Positions 52,556 through 61,346 of a stretch of DNA of 64,000 nt are shown here, one piece after another. The stretch is from the NCBI GenBank assembly GCA_963813495.1, contig CAWEZC010000011.1:62001-126000 (forward strand), given 5' to 3'. How positions within the stretch are numbered: the first letter of the stretch is position 1; the number at the start of each line of letters is the position of its first letter. Under the pieces are notes generated by a model. It searched no databases, was not told the DNA's origin, and was given only the letters and a program-made list of their open reading frames with translations. Made by a program: the position numbers and the translations under genes. The stretch comes from JACVRW01 sp963813495. Lineage in GTDB: Bacteria > Actinomycetota > Thermoleophilia > Solirubrobacterales > Thermoleophilaceae.

Positions 52556-53938
52556 ATGGCGGAGAGCAAGTACGACTGCATCGTGATCGGCTCGGGACCG
52601 GGCGGCTACGTGGCCGCTATCCGGGCCGCTCAGCTGGGGCTGAAGACCGCCGTCGTCGAGAAGGCCAACGTGGGCGGTCGCTGCCTAAACGAGGCGTGCA
52701 TCCCGGCCAAGGCGATCCTGCGCGTCGCCGAGGTCTACGACGAGGTACAGCACGCCGGCAGCTTCGGCATCAACGTGGAGGGCTCCTCTGTCGACTTCCC
52801 TGGCGCGACCAAGCACCGCGACAAGGTGGTCAAGACGCTCACCGGTGGTGTGAGCATGCTCTTCGACAAGAACAAGATCGAGCTGATCGACGGGTTCGGC
52901 TCGGTCACCGACGACGCCAACGTCAAGATCGGTGGCCAGTTCGACGGCACGGAGATCGAGACCGACCGGGTGATCCTGGCGTGCGGCTCGGTGTCCAAGC
53001 CGCTGCTCGACCTGCAGTTCGGGCCTCGGATCCTCGACACGGCGGGCATGTGGCTGCTGAACGAGCAGCCGGCCCGTCTGTGCATCATCGGTGCGGGCGC
53101 GTCGGGGACGGAGATCGCTTCGGCCTTCGGGCGGCTCGGCACCGAGGTCGTGCTGCTCGAGGCGCTGCCCCAGATACTGCCGCTGGAGGACGAGGACATC
53201 GCCAAGGCGGCTGCCCGCGAGATCAAGAAGCAGAACGTGCGCATCGAGACCGGCGCGAAGGTCGAGGGCGCGTCGGCGTCCGACTCCGGGGTTTCCGTCT
53301 CCTTCAACGGAACGTCCGAGGAGTTCGACTATCTGGTGATCGCGGCCGGCCGCGGACCTGATGTCGAAGGGCTCGGGCTAGAGGAGGCGGGCATCGAGCG
53401 CGACGAGCGCGGGCTGATCAAGGTCGACGGGCGGTTGCGGACCTCGCTCGACGGCGTGTGGGCGATCGGCGACATGGTCCCCGGGCCGGCGCTGGCCCAC
53501 AAGGCCTCCGACGAGGGGATCCTCGCCGTGGAGGATTCAACCGGGGTCGACGTGCATCCGATCGACTACACCTACGTCCCCGCGGTGACGTTCTGCCATC
53601 CGCAGGTCGCCTCGTTCGGGCTGACCGAGAAGGAGGCGCGCGAGGCGGGCCACGACGTGACCGTCGGCAAGATCCCGATGGGCGCCGTGGGGGCGCCGAC
53701 CGTGTACGGCGACCGCGCCGGGATGGTCAAGATCGTCGGCGACAAGCAGTACGGCGAGATCCTGGGAGCGCACATCGTGTCCGTGCGCGCGGCCGACCTG
53801 ATCCAGGAGCTGGTCAACGCTCGGGAGCTGGAGGGCGGCTACCCCGAGGTGGCCCGGATCATCCATCCGCACCCGGCCTTTGCCGAGACGGTGATGGAGG
53901 CAGCGCGAGCCACGGATGGGTGGTTGATTCACGGCTGA
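52556..53938 (+). CDS. lpdA: Dihydrolipoyl dehydrogenase
   Basis: FAD enzyme (E3) that reoxidises the lipoyl arm of pyruvate and related dehydrogenases. The protein is 460 residues: CIVIGSGPGGYVAAIRAAQ (FAD site), active disulfide Cys-x4-Cys in GGRCLNEACIPAKA, IIGAGASGTEIASAF (NAD site), VWAIGDMVPGPALAHKA, and HPHPAFAE with the catalytic His-Glu. The redox motif departs slightly from the usual GGTCLNxGCIPSK. It probably partners pdhABC 5 kb downstream on the same strand. Confidence 0.93.
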   Translation: MAESKYDCIVIGSGPGGYVAAIRAAQLGLKTAVVEKANVGGRCLNEACIPAKAILRVAEVYDEVQHAGSFGINVEGSSVDFPGATKHRDKVVKTLTGGVSMLFDKNKIELIDGFGSVTDDANVKIGGQFDGTEIETDRVILACGSVSKPLLDLQFGPRILDTAGMWLLNEQPARLCIIGAGASGTEIASAFGRLGTEVVLLEALPQILPLEDEDIAKAAAREIKKQNVRIETGAKVEGASASDSGVSVSFNGTSEEFDYLVIAAGRGPDVEGLGLEEAGIERDERGLIKVDGRLRTSLDGVWAIGDMVPGPALAHKASDEGILAVEDSTGVDVHPIDYTYVPAVTFCHPQVASFGLTEKEAREAGHDVTVGKIPMGAVGAPTVYGDRAGMVKIVGDKQYGEILGAHIVSVRAADLIQELVNARELEGGYPEVARIIHPHPAFAETVMEAARATDGWLIHG

Positions 53939-53952
53939 GGGCGCATCGATCT

Positions 53953-54060
53953 CTACGTGATGCATGAGATTCATGCCGAACGTAGGGACCGGTCGGACCT
54001 GCCGACTCGGCCGGGCCGGACCATCGGAACGTTCTGCATGAAATACATGCGAAACGTTCC
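53953..54060. repeat. Two tandem composite palindromes, 73 bp apart
   Basis: Palindrome 1 (53953-53985) has CTACGT, then GCATGA-GAT-TCATGC at the centre, then ACGTAG. Palindrome 2 (54026-54060) has GGAACGTT, GCATG-AAATA-CATGC, then AACGTTCC. Both share an inner GCATG/CATGC pair and outer ACGT arms, and their starts are 73 bp apart, about seven helical turns. They lie 14 bases after lpdA and before the first pseudogene. They look like a double operator, though a paired mobile or structural repeat is possible. The region 53939-54215 holds no gene. Confidence 0.6.
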
Positions 54061-54215
54061 ACTCGTGCGGCATTGCTTTTCCCGCAACGTGCGGGCAGGG
54101 TAATCGCCCGCGGCTCCCTGCCCCATATGAGGGGTATCCACGCGGCATTAGGCTGAGAGCGCGCCAAATATGGGGCGCCGGGGGCGAATCTCCCGGCCCC
54201 CGGCCTCCACCGGAC

Positions 54216-56477
54216 ATGGATATCCGTCCCCGCGCTCGATCTATCCGCGTGGTCCTGTTGGCCCTCGCCGGATTCGTGCTGCTGAGCTCGACCGCTCGTC
54301 CGCCAGCGAGTTCGCGATCAGTTCGTGCCTATCCGACCGAACCAACTACTCGACGCAGGCGTTCGAAGACTTCGCGACTCGGGGAATGCTGTGGAAGCGA
54401 GCTTGCAACCCGGAGGGCCAGGGCCTGCGCGGATTGGTCACGTCGAACGTTCCCCGCCCCGGACGCGTCCCACGCGGATCACGGTCAGGCTTCGTGATGA
54501 CGGCGCCGGCGGGAACCCGCTTCTCCCGCTTCACCTGGTCTGGGCAGGTACGCCGGCGCGACTGCGGCTACGCCCTCCAACTCTGGGCCGGCCGCCCCGA
54601 CGCGCCGCCCGTACCGATCAAGAACGTACGCCCCAACATCCGATGCCCACGCGTGGGCAACGCCCAAGCGGCGGGTTGGCCCCGCCCTCGGACCTACGAC
54701 GTAACCGGAGCAACCAAGATCGTGCAACGGATCGTCTGCATCGGCGAAGACAAGGCCCCCTACTGCTCGAGCCGAGGCCTGAACTACATCCGCACCTTCA
54801 AGGCCCAGGCGACTGTCGTGGACGTAAGCCCGCCGGCCGTGAGCATCGTGCAGGACAACGCGTTCACGCAGGGGGCGTGGGTGAGGGGGCGGCAGAGTGT
54901 CGGTTACGGGGCTTTCGACAATGTTGGGGTGAAGCTTGCGCGGGCCATCAGCGGGGGCTGCCTCGCGCGGCGAACAGGTGCGCGCCGTGCAACTATCGCG
55001 CTGCGGGTGCCGTGTGCTAATGGCAGCGGGTCGATCTCAGTCGACACGGACAGGCTTCCTGACGGGTCCCAGGCGCTCGCAAGTCGATGCTATGGACGCG
55101 GCCGGCGAACGTAGGTGCCTCGAGTTCCGGTCACGGTGCGCGTCGACAACACCGCCCCTGGCGCGGTCCCGGTTGCGGTTGAGGGAGGAGAAGACTGGCG
55201 CAACGAGAACGCCTTCGATCTGGCTTGGGCCAACCCGGGCGAGAGCGGACCGCGCACCCATCGCCGCCGCCCACTACCGAATTTGTCGCGTGGCGGTGAG
55301 GACTGCGTCCGATGCGGCCGCCGCGAAGCGAGCATCTCCCGCCTCGCAAGACATCGGTGTGCCCGGGGCCAGGCGAATGGCAAGTCAGCATGTGGCGCGA
55401 AGACGCCGCCACCAACCAGGAGCCAGCCAATGCATCCGTGCCCGTGACTCTCCGGTTCGATCCTGAGCCACCCGAACTCGCCTTCGAACGAGCCTCGGCG
55501 TCGGATCCCACCTTGGTGACCGTGTCCGTCACTGATCGGGTGTCGGGCTTGGCGAGTGGGCAGATCGAGGTGAGCATGCAGGGATCCGGAACCTGGCAGG
55601 CGCATGCCAACCCAGGTGGAGGGAAGCCGGCCTCGTCGCGCGACTCGACGACTCCCTGCTTCCCGCAGGCGTTTACGCGCTGCGCGCAACGGCACGCGAC
55701 CGCGCCTCAAATCAAAACAGCACCGAAAAGCGGGCGAACGGACAGCCGATGACAGTCAACCTGCCTCTGCGTATTCCCGACGACGATGCGCGCCGGGGTG
55801 GTCACTACGCGCACGGTGCGACGGTGTAGTCAAGCAGGGCGGGAAGAGACGCACGGTGCGCCGGCCGAACGGTAGTGCTGCGACCTCAGGCTCGCGCGAC
55901 GATACGGTGAGCGTCTAAGCATCGGCGGTCGGCTGGAGAACCGAGACGGTCAAGGCATCTCCGGCAGCCAGGTCGAGGTCTTCTCCCAGCAGCTCGAGCG
56001 CTCCGGAGCAGCTGGTCGGTGTGCTGAAGACAGACGCGAGGGTCGCTTCATCTACCGCGGCCATTGCGGACGCCGCACGCACGCTCCGGTTCGTCTACCG
56101 CGGAACGCATCTGACCTTGCCCGCCGCAGACCGAGGTGAGCCTGCTGACATCCGCCGCTTCGACCATCCGCGCCAAGCCTCGCCGCCTGTCGAACGGCCA
56201 GAGTGTCCGCTTCGCAGGGGTCCTCCGCTCCCTGCCACCGCCGCCCGCGGGCAAGCTGGTGGAGCTCCAAGTGGTGCTATCAGGACGCTGGCAAACATTC
56301 CGCACCACCCGCACCTCCGCCGACGGTTCTTGGGCGATCCGCTACCGGTTCCGGCGCACATGTGGACTCTTCGCTACCGCTTCCGAGCACGACTGCCCGC
56401 TGAGGCCGGCTACGCGTTCCACGACGGGGCGCACCGAGCCATTGACGGTGCAGGTGCGCGGCGGTCGATGTCGATGA
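54216..56477 (+). pseudogene. Large secreted Ig-like/repeat protein gene broken by many frameshifts
   Basis: One gene can be followed across about 2.2 kb only by changing frame repeatedly. A signal peptide (RSIRVVLLALAGFVLLSS) starts at 54216. In a second frame comes NYSTQAFEDFATRGMLWKRA through YCSSRGLNYIRTFKAQATV and SPPAVSIVQD. An in-frame TAG at 55112 precedes VRVDNTAPGAVPVAVEGG. Then come IAAAHYRICRV, PGPGEWQVSMWREDAA, VTVSVTDRVSGLASGQIEV, DDSLLPAGVYALRATARDRA, SIGGRLENRDGQG, and FAGVLRSLPPPPAGKLVELQ ending at 56477. All three frames are used, with at least ten changes. It was probably an adhesin-like exported protein. Confidence 0.75.
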
Positions 56478-56508
56478 ACGTGCGCCGCCCGATACGGCCG
56501 TACCTCTG

Positions 56509-56543
56509 TCCGAACGCAGATGCGAGACTCCGCAGCGTTCGGA
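56509..56543. repeat. Inverted repeat between the two pseudogenes
   Basis: TCCGAACGC (56509-56517) and its exact complement GCGTTCGGA (56535-56543) are separated by 17 bases. It lies after the first pseudogene and 43 bases before the second, so it may have been an operator or a terminator hairpin. No T-run follows. Confidence 0.35.
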
Positions 56544-56585
56544 CCGGGTTACATTCACGTCGCCCAACTGGATGGAGAGGCTCCA

Positions 56586-57188
56586 GTGCCTGAATCGATT
56601 CGCCGACGGCTGACCTACGCCAACGTGATGGCGACCGTCGCCGTCTTCATCGCCTTGGGTGGCTCGTCGTATGCCGCGCTCACGATCACGGAGCGCGACG
56701 TGCGCGACGGATCGCTCGGCTATCGCGACTTCAAGCGGAACACGCTTGGGGGGAGCCGAATCAAGGAGGGCCGGCTCGGAACCGTGCCGCGTGCGCAGGA
56801 ACGCCGAACGGCTGAACGGCGTCGGCCGCGCCGACTGCTGGTCAAATGTCCCCGACGCCACAATCCCCGTCTACGACGTCTGCGTAGAGACCGCCGTGCG
56901 TGGACCCGCGCCCTACGGTTCCGCGGCGGTGGCATGCGAGGGCACTGACCGGATACAGACGCTAGGCCGACGGCTGCCCAAGCCACGACGAGCTACTGAC
57001 CGCGATCGGTGAGCCCGGGGTAGCCCTTGCGCCGGGTGGAGAGCTCACGCGCAACGTATACCCGTCGTCGACTCCAGGACGAGTGGACGTGCTTTTCGTC
57101 ACGGACGACGTCGGGAGCGTTGCAGCTGACCCCCGATACCGCTGCCGGAGCCAAGCCGTTCCGCTGCGTCACCGACCCGCTCAACTGA
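56586..57188 (+). pseudogene. Frameshifted gene for a membrane-leader secreted protein
   Basis: The start at a GTG (56586, ribosome site GGAGAGG upstream) encodes RRRLTYANVMATVAVFIALG, a membrane leader common in Thermoleophilia exported proteins, then DVRDGSLGYRDFKRNTLGG repeats. The frame then changes near 56788 (NAERLNGVGRADCWSNVPDA, VYDVCVETAVRGPAP), near 56980 (SHDELLTAIGEPGVALAPGG, VDVLFVTDDVGSV) and near 57126 (LTPDTAAGAKPFRCV), ending at TGA 57186-57188. Three frame changes in about 200 codons mean no full product. Function unknown. Confidence 0.75.
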
Positions 57189-57331
57189 GCAATGGGGCTC
57201 GTGCCGATGACACGTGACCCGCGGCGCGCCCCACAATCAAGTTCACCGCGGTCGAGGGTGCCGAGGAAGGGAGAGCTGGGCCATTCGCCTCACACTCAGA
57301 ACGGCCGGGCCGACGTCACGAAGGAGCCCGC

Positions 57332-58204
57332 ATGTCCCTAATCCCATCCATCACGAAGCGCGCCCGCTCCACCATCGCCGGCAGCCTCGTCGCGATCTCC
57401 GCCGCCGTCCCCGCGGCCAGCATCGCCACCGAGCCTGACAGCGCCCAGGAGGGGCTTGTCGCACCCGAACAGGAGGCACTCGGTGAGCGTCCCTCGTTCG
57501 ATCCTGGAGGTGAGACCGCTCTCCCCTTCGACGCTGCACCGCCGCCCTCCGGTCCGCCTGGCAGCGGCTCCCCGGAAGAAGTCCCGCTCGAGAGCGAGCC
57601 GATCGACGATCCGGACATACGGGTCGCGCCCTTGGCAGAGCCCGAGGGCCCGGGCTTGAGCGCGGGCGAGGATCCTTCCGTCGCTCCCATCGGTGGTTCA
57701 GCCCCGGCCGCGCCTCCGGAACCCGGGTTCGCGATCGAGCCCGTACCGCCCGAGGCCTCGCTTCCCACAGAGCAATCGACCTCGCCGGACCGGCAAGTCC
57801 TTGCGGCCGAGCCGGGCTCCGAAGCGAGCCAAGACGACCGGCGACAGCAACTGCTCTATCAGGAGCCGACCGAGGCTCGGCCCCAGGCCTCTCCGAATGG
57901 CCCGAGCGAAGCCATGCGGCCTGCCGCCCCGGAAGCTGCCGGCCAGACGACCACGCCGGTTGCGCAGACCGTGGCCGCCGAGACGGGCGCGAGCGAGAGC
58001 TCGGCACCCTCGACGAGCGCCCGCTTCCACGTGGTTCGGCCGGGTGAGTCCCTGTGGGCGATCGCCGAACGGCTGCTCGGAGACGACGCTTCGACCGCGG
58101 AGATCGCCGACGAGGTGGCGCGGCTGTGGACCCTGAACCGCGACCGGATCGCCAGTGGCGACGCGAACCTGATCGTGGCGGGGACGAAGCTGAAGCTGCG
58201 CTGA
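57332..58204 (+). CDS. LysM-domain protein with long Pro/Glu-rich region
   Basis: A 290-residue protein. The first 33 residues (ITKRARSTIAGSLVAISAA) look like a weak export signal. Residues about 35-228 are disordered, rich in Pro, Glu, Ala and Ser. Residues about 231-290 form a LysM domain: FHVVRPGESLWAIAERLLGD, then a short insert, then LWTLNRDRIASGDANLIVAGTKLKL. LysM binds peptidoglycan, so it probably acts in the cell envelope. The ATG at 57332 has AAGGAG about 5 bases upstream. First intact gene after the decayed stretch. Confidence 0.8.
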   Translation: MSLIPSITKRARSTIAGSLVAISAAVPAASIATEPDSAQEGLVAPEQEALGERPSFDPGGETALPFDAAPPPSGPPGSGSPEEVPLESEPIDDPDIRVAPLAEPEGPGLSAGEDPSVAPIGGSAPAAPPEPGFAIEPVPPEASLPTEQSTSPDRQVLAAEPGSEASQDDRRQQLLYQEPTEARPQASPNGPSEAMRPAAPEAAGQTTTPVAQTVAAETGASESSAPSTSARFHVVRPGESLWAIAERLLGDDASTAEIADEVARLWTLNRDRIASGDANLIVAGTKLKLR

Positions 58205-58235
58205 TCCGCACCAGAGCCGTGCGTACGCTTCGGCC

Positions 58236-58862
58236 GTGCCCGACCGTCCCACCTTCTACTACGACCTCGGTTCGCCCTACTCGTACCTGACGGCCGAGCG
58301 GATCCACCAGGTCCTCCCGGTCATACCCGTCTGGCAGCCGATCCTCCTCGGCGGTATCTGGCAGCAGTCGGGCGGCCGCTCCTGGGGAGTGACCGGCGAG
58401 CGCGAGAGCAACATGGCCGAGGTGGAGCGCAGGGCAGCGCGCTACGGCCTCATGCCGGTCCGCTGGCCCGAGGGCTGGCCCAACAACACGCTTCAGGCCA
58501 TGCGGGCCGCCATCTTCGCCCAGCAGAGCGGGCGGGTCGTGGCCTACTCGCTCGCTGCCTTCCGACAGGCTTTCGCTGCCGCGAAGGATCTCTCGGACCG
58601 AGACTTCGTCCTCGTGGCGGCAGCGGCCTGCGAGCTGCATCCGAACGCCGTGCTCAAGGCGCTCGAGACGCAGTCGATCAAGGGGCGGCTCAAGGACGCC
58701 ACCCAGGACGCCTACGAGAAGGGCGTCCGCGGTGTCCCCACCGTGGCCATCGGCGACCATCTCTTCTACGGCGACGACCGGCTCGAGGAGGCCGCCGCGG
58801 CGCTTGCGGCTGACGCCGAGCAGGAAAGCGGCGAGGCGACACGCGAGACCCATGATCGATGA
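58236..58862 (+). CDS. DsbA-fold protein, 2-hydroxychromene-2-carboxylate isomerase-like
   Basis: A 208-residue thioredoxin-fold protein starting PTFYYDLGSPYSYLTAERI, the signature of HCCA isomerases and GST-kappa. NNTLQAMRAA and GVRGVPTVAIGDHLFYGDDRLEE (cis-Pro loop and C-terminal helix) complete the fold. No CxxC is present, so it is not a disulfide enzyme; Ser near residue 13 may bind glutathione or a similar thiol. Substrate unknown. GTG start at 58236, followed by a strong terminator. Confidence 0.82.
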   Translation: MPDRPTFYYDLGSPYSYLTAERIHQVLPVIPVWQPILLGGIWQQSGGRSWGVTGERESNMAEVERRAARYGLMPVRWPEGWPNNTLQAMRAAIFAQQSGRVVAYSLAAFRQAFAAAKDLSDRDFVLVAAAACELHPNAVLKALETQSIKGRLKDATQDAYEKGVRGVPTVAIGDHLFYGDDRLEEAAAALAADAEQESGEATRETHDR

Positions 58863-58910
58863 GGCCGGACGAACCACGGAGGGCCGGCTCCCGGCACATC
58901 AGTCAAGGCC

Positions 58911-58933
58911 CGAACCCCCCAACCGGGGGTTCG
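58911..58933 (+). terminator. Hairpin terminator before pdhA
   Basis: CGAACCCCC (58911-58919) pairs with GGGGGTTCG (58925-58933), a perfect 9-bp stem with a five-base loop, followed by a T-rich TCTCTTG. It lies 48 bases after the HCCA-like gene and separates it from the pdh operon. Confidence 0.75.
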
Positions 58934-58971
58934 TCTCTTGAATTCGATTCGCACCGGGTACAGTCCGATCC

Positions 58972-60348
58972 ATGGCGACGAGGGACGCTGCAAAGGCCGA
59001 TAGGGACGCCCAGGCCAAGGACGAGAAGGACAACGGGGCCACCGCCCCGTCCGACGTAGCGGGCGCAGAGGAGATCGGCTTCGGCGAGGTCAAGCACGAC
59101 CTGCCGGACGCCGACACCTGCCGCACCGTGCTCGAGAAGATGATGCTCATCCGCCGCTTCGAGGAGCGCGCGGGTGAGATGTACGCCAAGGCCAAGATCG
59201 GCGGCTTCCTGCACCTGTGCATCGGCGAGGAGGCCACGGTCGTGGGTGCCACCCAGGCGCTGCGCGAGAGCGACTACCTCATGTCCACCTACCGCGAGCA
59301 CGGCCAGGCACTCGCCCGCGGCACCGATCCCGAGGCCGTGATGGCCGAGCTGTTCGGCCGGGTCGACGGCTGCTCCAAGGGCCGCGGCGGCTCGATGCAC
59401 CTGTTCGACTGGGAACGTCGCTTCCTTGGCGGCTACGGCATCGTCGGCGGCAGCCTGCCGCTCTCGGCCGGCGTGGCGCTCGCCGCCGACTATCGGGGCA
59501 CGGACGACGTGATCCTCTCGATGATGGGCGACGGCGCGACCAACCAGGGCACCTTCAGCGAGACCATGAACCTGGCGGCGCTGTGGAAGCTGCCCGTGGT
59601 CTTCGTGATCATCAACAACCAGTTCGGGATGGGCACCGCGCTGCATCGCCACTCGGCGGTCACCGACCTCTCCCGCAAGTCCGAGGGCTTCGGCGTGCCC
59701 GGCACCCGCTGCGACGGCATGGACGTGCTCGACGTGCACTCCGTGGTTACCGACGCGCTCAAGACCGCCCGCGACGATCGCCAGCCGCAGCTCGTCGAGG
59801 CCGTGACCTACCGCTACCGCGGCCACTCGATGGCCGACCCCGAGGAGTACCGCTCCAAGGAGGAGGTCGAGGAGTGGCGCGAGCGCGATCCGATCAGGGC
59901 CTTTTCGAAGCGGCTGGTGGACGAGGGCGTGGTGAGTGAGGAAGACGTCGAGAAGTTCGACCAGCAGGCGATCGAGCGCGTGGACGAGGCCGTGAAGTTC
60001 GCCGACGCGTCGCCCTTCCCGGACCTGGACTCGCTCTACGACGACATCTACGTCTTCTCCGAGGACGCACCCAGCTGGTGGACCGTCGACGAGCGCAGCC
60101 CGGAGGTCCACCGCGGCGAGCGCGAGCGCGAGGCCGGAGACCTGCCCCACGAGCTGGCCGAGCAGGGCGCCGCCTACGCCGGAGTGGGCGACCGCGACCT
60201 GCGTCAGCGACGCGGCGCCAAGGACCAGGACCTCGAAGGGTCGCAGCAGGGGCCGGGCTCGGATGAGGAGGACGACGCCGGCGCCGAGAGCTCCGGCGAC
60301 GGCGAGCCCGCCGCCGACGAGCGCGACTCCGAGGGCGGCGGCGGCTGA
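58972..60348 (+). CDS. pdhA: Pyruvate dehydrogenase E1 component, alpha subunit
   Basis: Thiamine-diphosphate enzyme that decarboxylates pyruvate (or a related 2-oxoacid) together with PdhB. The protein is 458 residues, longer than the usual 330-370. The core runs from about 45 to 375: IRRFEERAGEMYAKAKIGGF, YREHGQALARG, GGSMHLFD, and the cofactor motif GDGATNQGTFSETMN. Residues 1-40 are a charged extension. The last about 80 residues are an acidic Gly/Glu/Asp tail. The stop overlaps pdhB (TGATG). Branched-chain 2-oxoacid use cannot be excluded. Confidence 0.9.
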   Translation: MATRDAAKADRDAQAKDEKDNGATAPSDVAGAEEIGFGEVKHDLPDADTCRTVLEKMMLIRRFEERAGEMYAKAKIGGFLHLCIGEEATVVGATQALRESDYLMSTYREHGQALARGTDPEAVMAELFGRVDGCSKGRGGSMHLFDWERRFLGGYGIVGGSLPLSAGVALAADYRGTDDVILSMMGDGATNQGTFSETMNLAALWKLPVVFVIINNQFGMGTALHRHSAVTDLSRKSEGFGVPGTRCDGMDVLDVHSVVTDALKTARDDRQPQLVEAVTYRYRGHSMADPEEYRSKEEVEEWRERDPIRAFSKRLVDEGVVSEEDVEKFDQQAIERVDEAVKFADASPFPDLDSLYDDIYVFSEDAPSWWTVDERSPEVHRGEREREAGDLPHELAEQGAAYAGVGDRDLRQRRGAKDQDLEGSQQGPGSDEEDDAGAESSGDGEPAADERDSEGGGG

Positions 60349-61331
60349 TGCCCGTCATGCGCTACCGCGAGGCGCTCAATCAGGCGCTGCGCGAGGAGAT
60401 GAACGAGGACGAGAACGTCTTCATCATGGGCGAGGACATCGGCGTCTTCCAGGGCGCCTTCAAGGTGACCGCCGGGCTGCTCGAGGAGTTCGGCGAGAAG
60501 CGCGTTCGGGACACGCCGATCTCCGAGAACACGATCGTGGGCATGGGCGTCGGCTCGGCGATGATCGGGCTCCGGCCGGTGGTCGAGCTGATGACGATCA
60601 ACTTCTCGCTGCTGGCCATGGACCAAATCGTCAATCACGCCGCGGCCATCCGCTACATGTTCGGCGGCCAGGTCAAGGTGCCGATGGTGATCCGCATGCC
60701 CCAGGGCGCTGGACACCAGCTCGGCCCGACGCACTCACACAACTTCGAGGCCTTCTATCTGCACGTCCCCGGCCTGCTGGTCGCCGTGCCCTCGACCCCG
60801 GCCGACGCCAAGGGCCTGCTCAAGACGGCCATCAAGGACGACAACCCGGTCATCTTCATCGAGCACGAGACTCTCTACGGCCAGCGTGGCGAGGTCCCCG
60901 AGAACGGCGGGCCGATTCGCTTCGGCGAGGCCGCCATCCGCCGCGAGGGCGACGACGTGACCGTCATCGGCATCTCGCGGATGGCCATCACCGCGCAGAA
61001 GGCCGCCGAGGCGCTGGCCGAACAGCACGAGATCGAGGCTGAGGTGATCGATCCGCGCACACTGCGCCCGCTCGACCTGGACACGATCCTCGATTCAGTC
61101 AAGAAGACCAACCGGGCAGTGATCGTCGAGGAGGGCTGGCCGCACGGCGGCGTCGGGGCCAACCTCGCGGCGCTGATCCAGGAGCAGGCTTTCGACTGGC
61201 TCGACGCACCGGTTCAGCGCGTAACCGGAGCCGATGTCCCGATGCCCTACTCAAAGCCGCTCGAACAGGCCGCCTTCCCCCACGAGGAGCACGTGGTCCA
61301 GGCCGCCCTCGCCACCTTCCGCGACCTCTAG
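60348..61331 (+). CDS. pdhB: Pyruvate dehydrogenase E1 component, beta subunit
   Basis: A 327-residue partner of PdhA: MRYREALNQALREEMNEDENVFIMGEDIG, DTPISENTIVGMGVGSAMIGLRPVVELM, HNFEAFYLHVPGLLVAVPSTPADAKGLLK, VIDPRTLRPLDLDTIL and VIVEEGWPHGGVGANLAA are conserved E1-beta blocks. The Glu of the first motif activates the cofactor. Start overlaps the pdhA stop; pdhC follows after 15 bases. Confidence 0.94.
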   Translation: MPVMRYREALNQALREEMNEDENVFIMGEDIGVFQGAFKVTAGLLEEFGEKRVRDTPISENTIVGMGVGSAMIGLRPVVELMTINFSLLAMDQIVNHAAAIRYMFGGQVKVPMVIRMPQGAGHQLGPTHSHNFEAFYLHVPGLLVAVPSTPADAKGLLKTAIKDDNPVIFIEHETLYGQRGEVPENGGPIRFGEAAIRREGDDVTVIGISRMAITAQKAAEALAEQHEIEAEVIDPRTLRPLDLDTILDSVKKTNRAVIVEEGWPHGGVGANLAALIQEQAFDWLDAPVQRVTGADVPMPYSKPLEQAAFPHEEHVVQAALATFRDL

Positions 61332-61346
61332 AAGGAGACTCAGCGC

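Noticed and set aside
54170..55114. Apparent 314-codon gene
   Set aside because: Its signal peptide is in another frame and the protein continues past the stop in other frames, so it is one segment of a broken gene.
55312..55752. Apparent 146-codon small gene
   Set aside because: Middle segment (GEWQVSMWREDAA and on) of the same frameshifted gene.
58939..58965. TTGAAT and TACAGT as a pdhA promoter
   Set aside because: Four of six matches each but only 15 bases apart; too weak to list.
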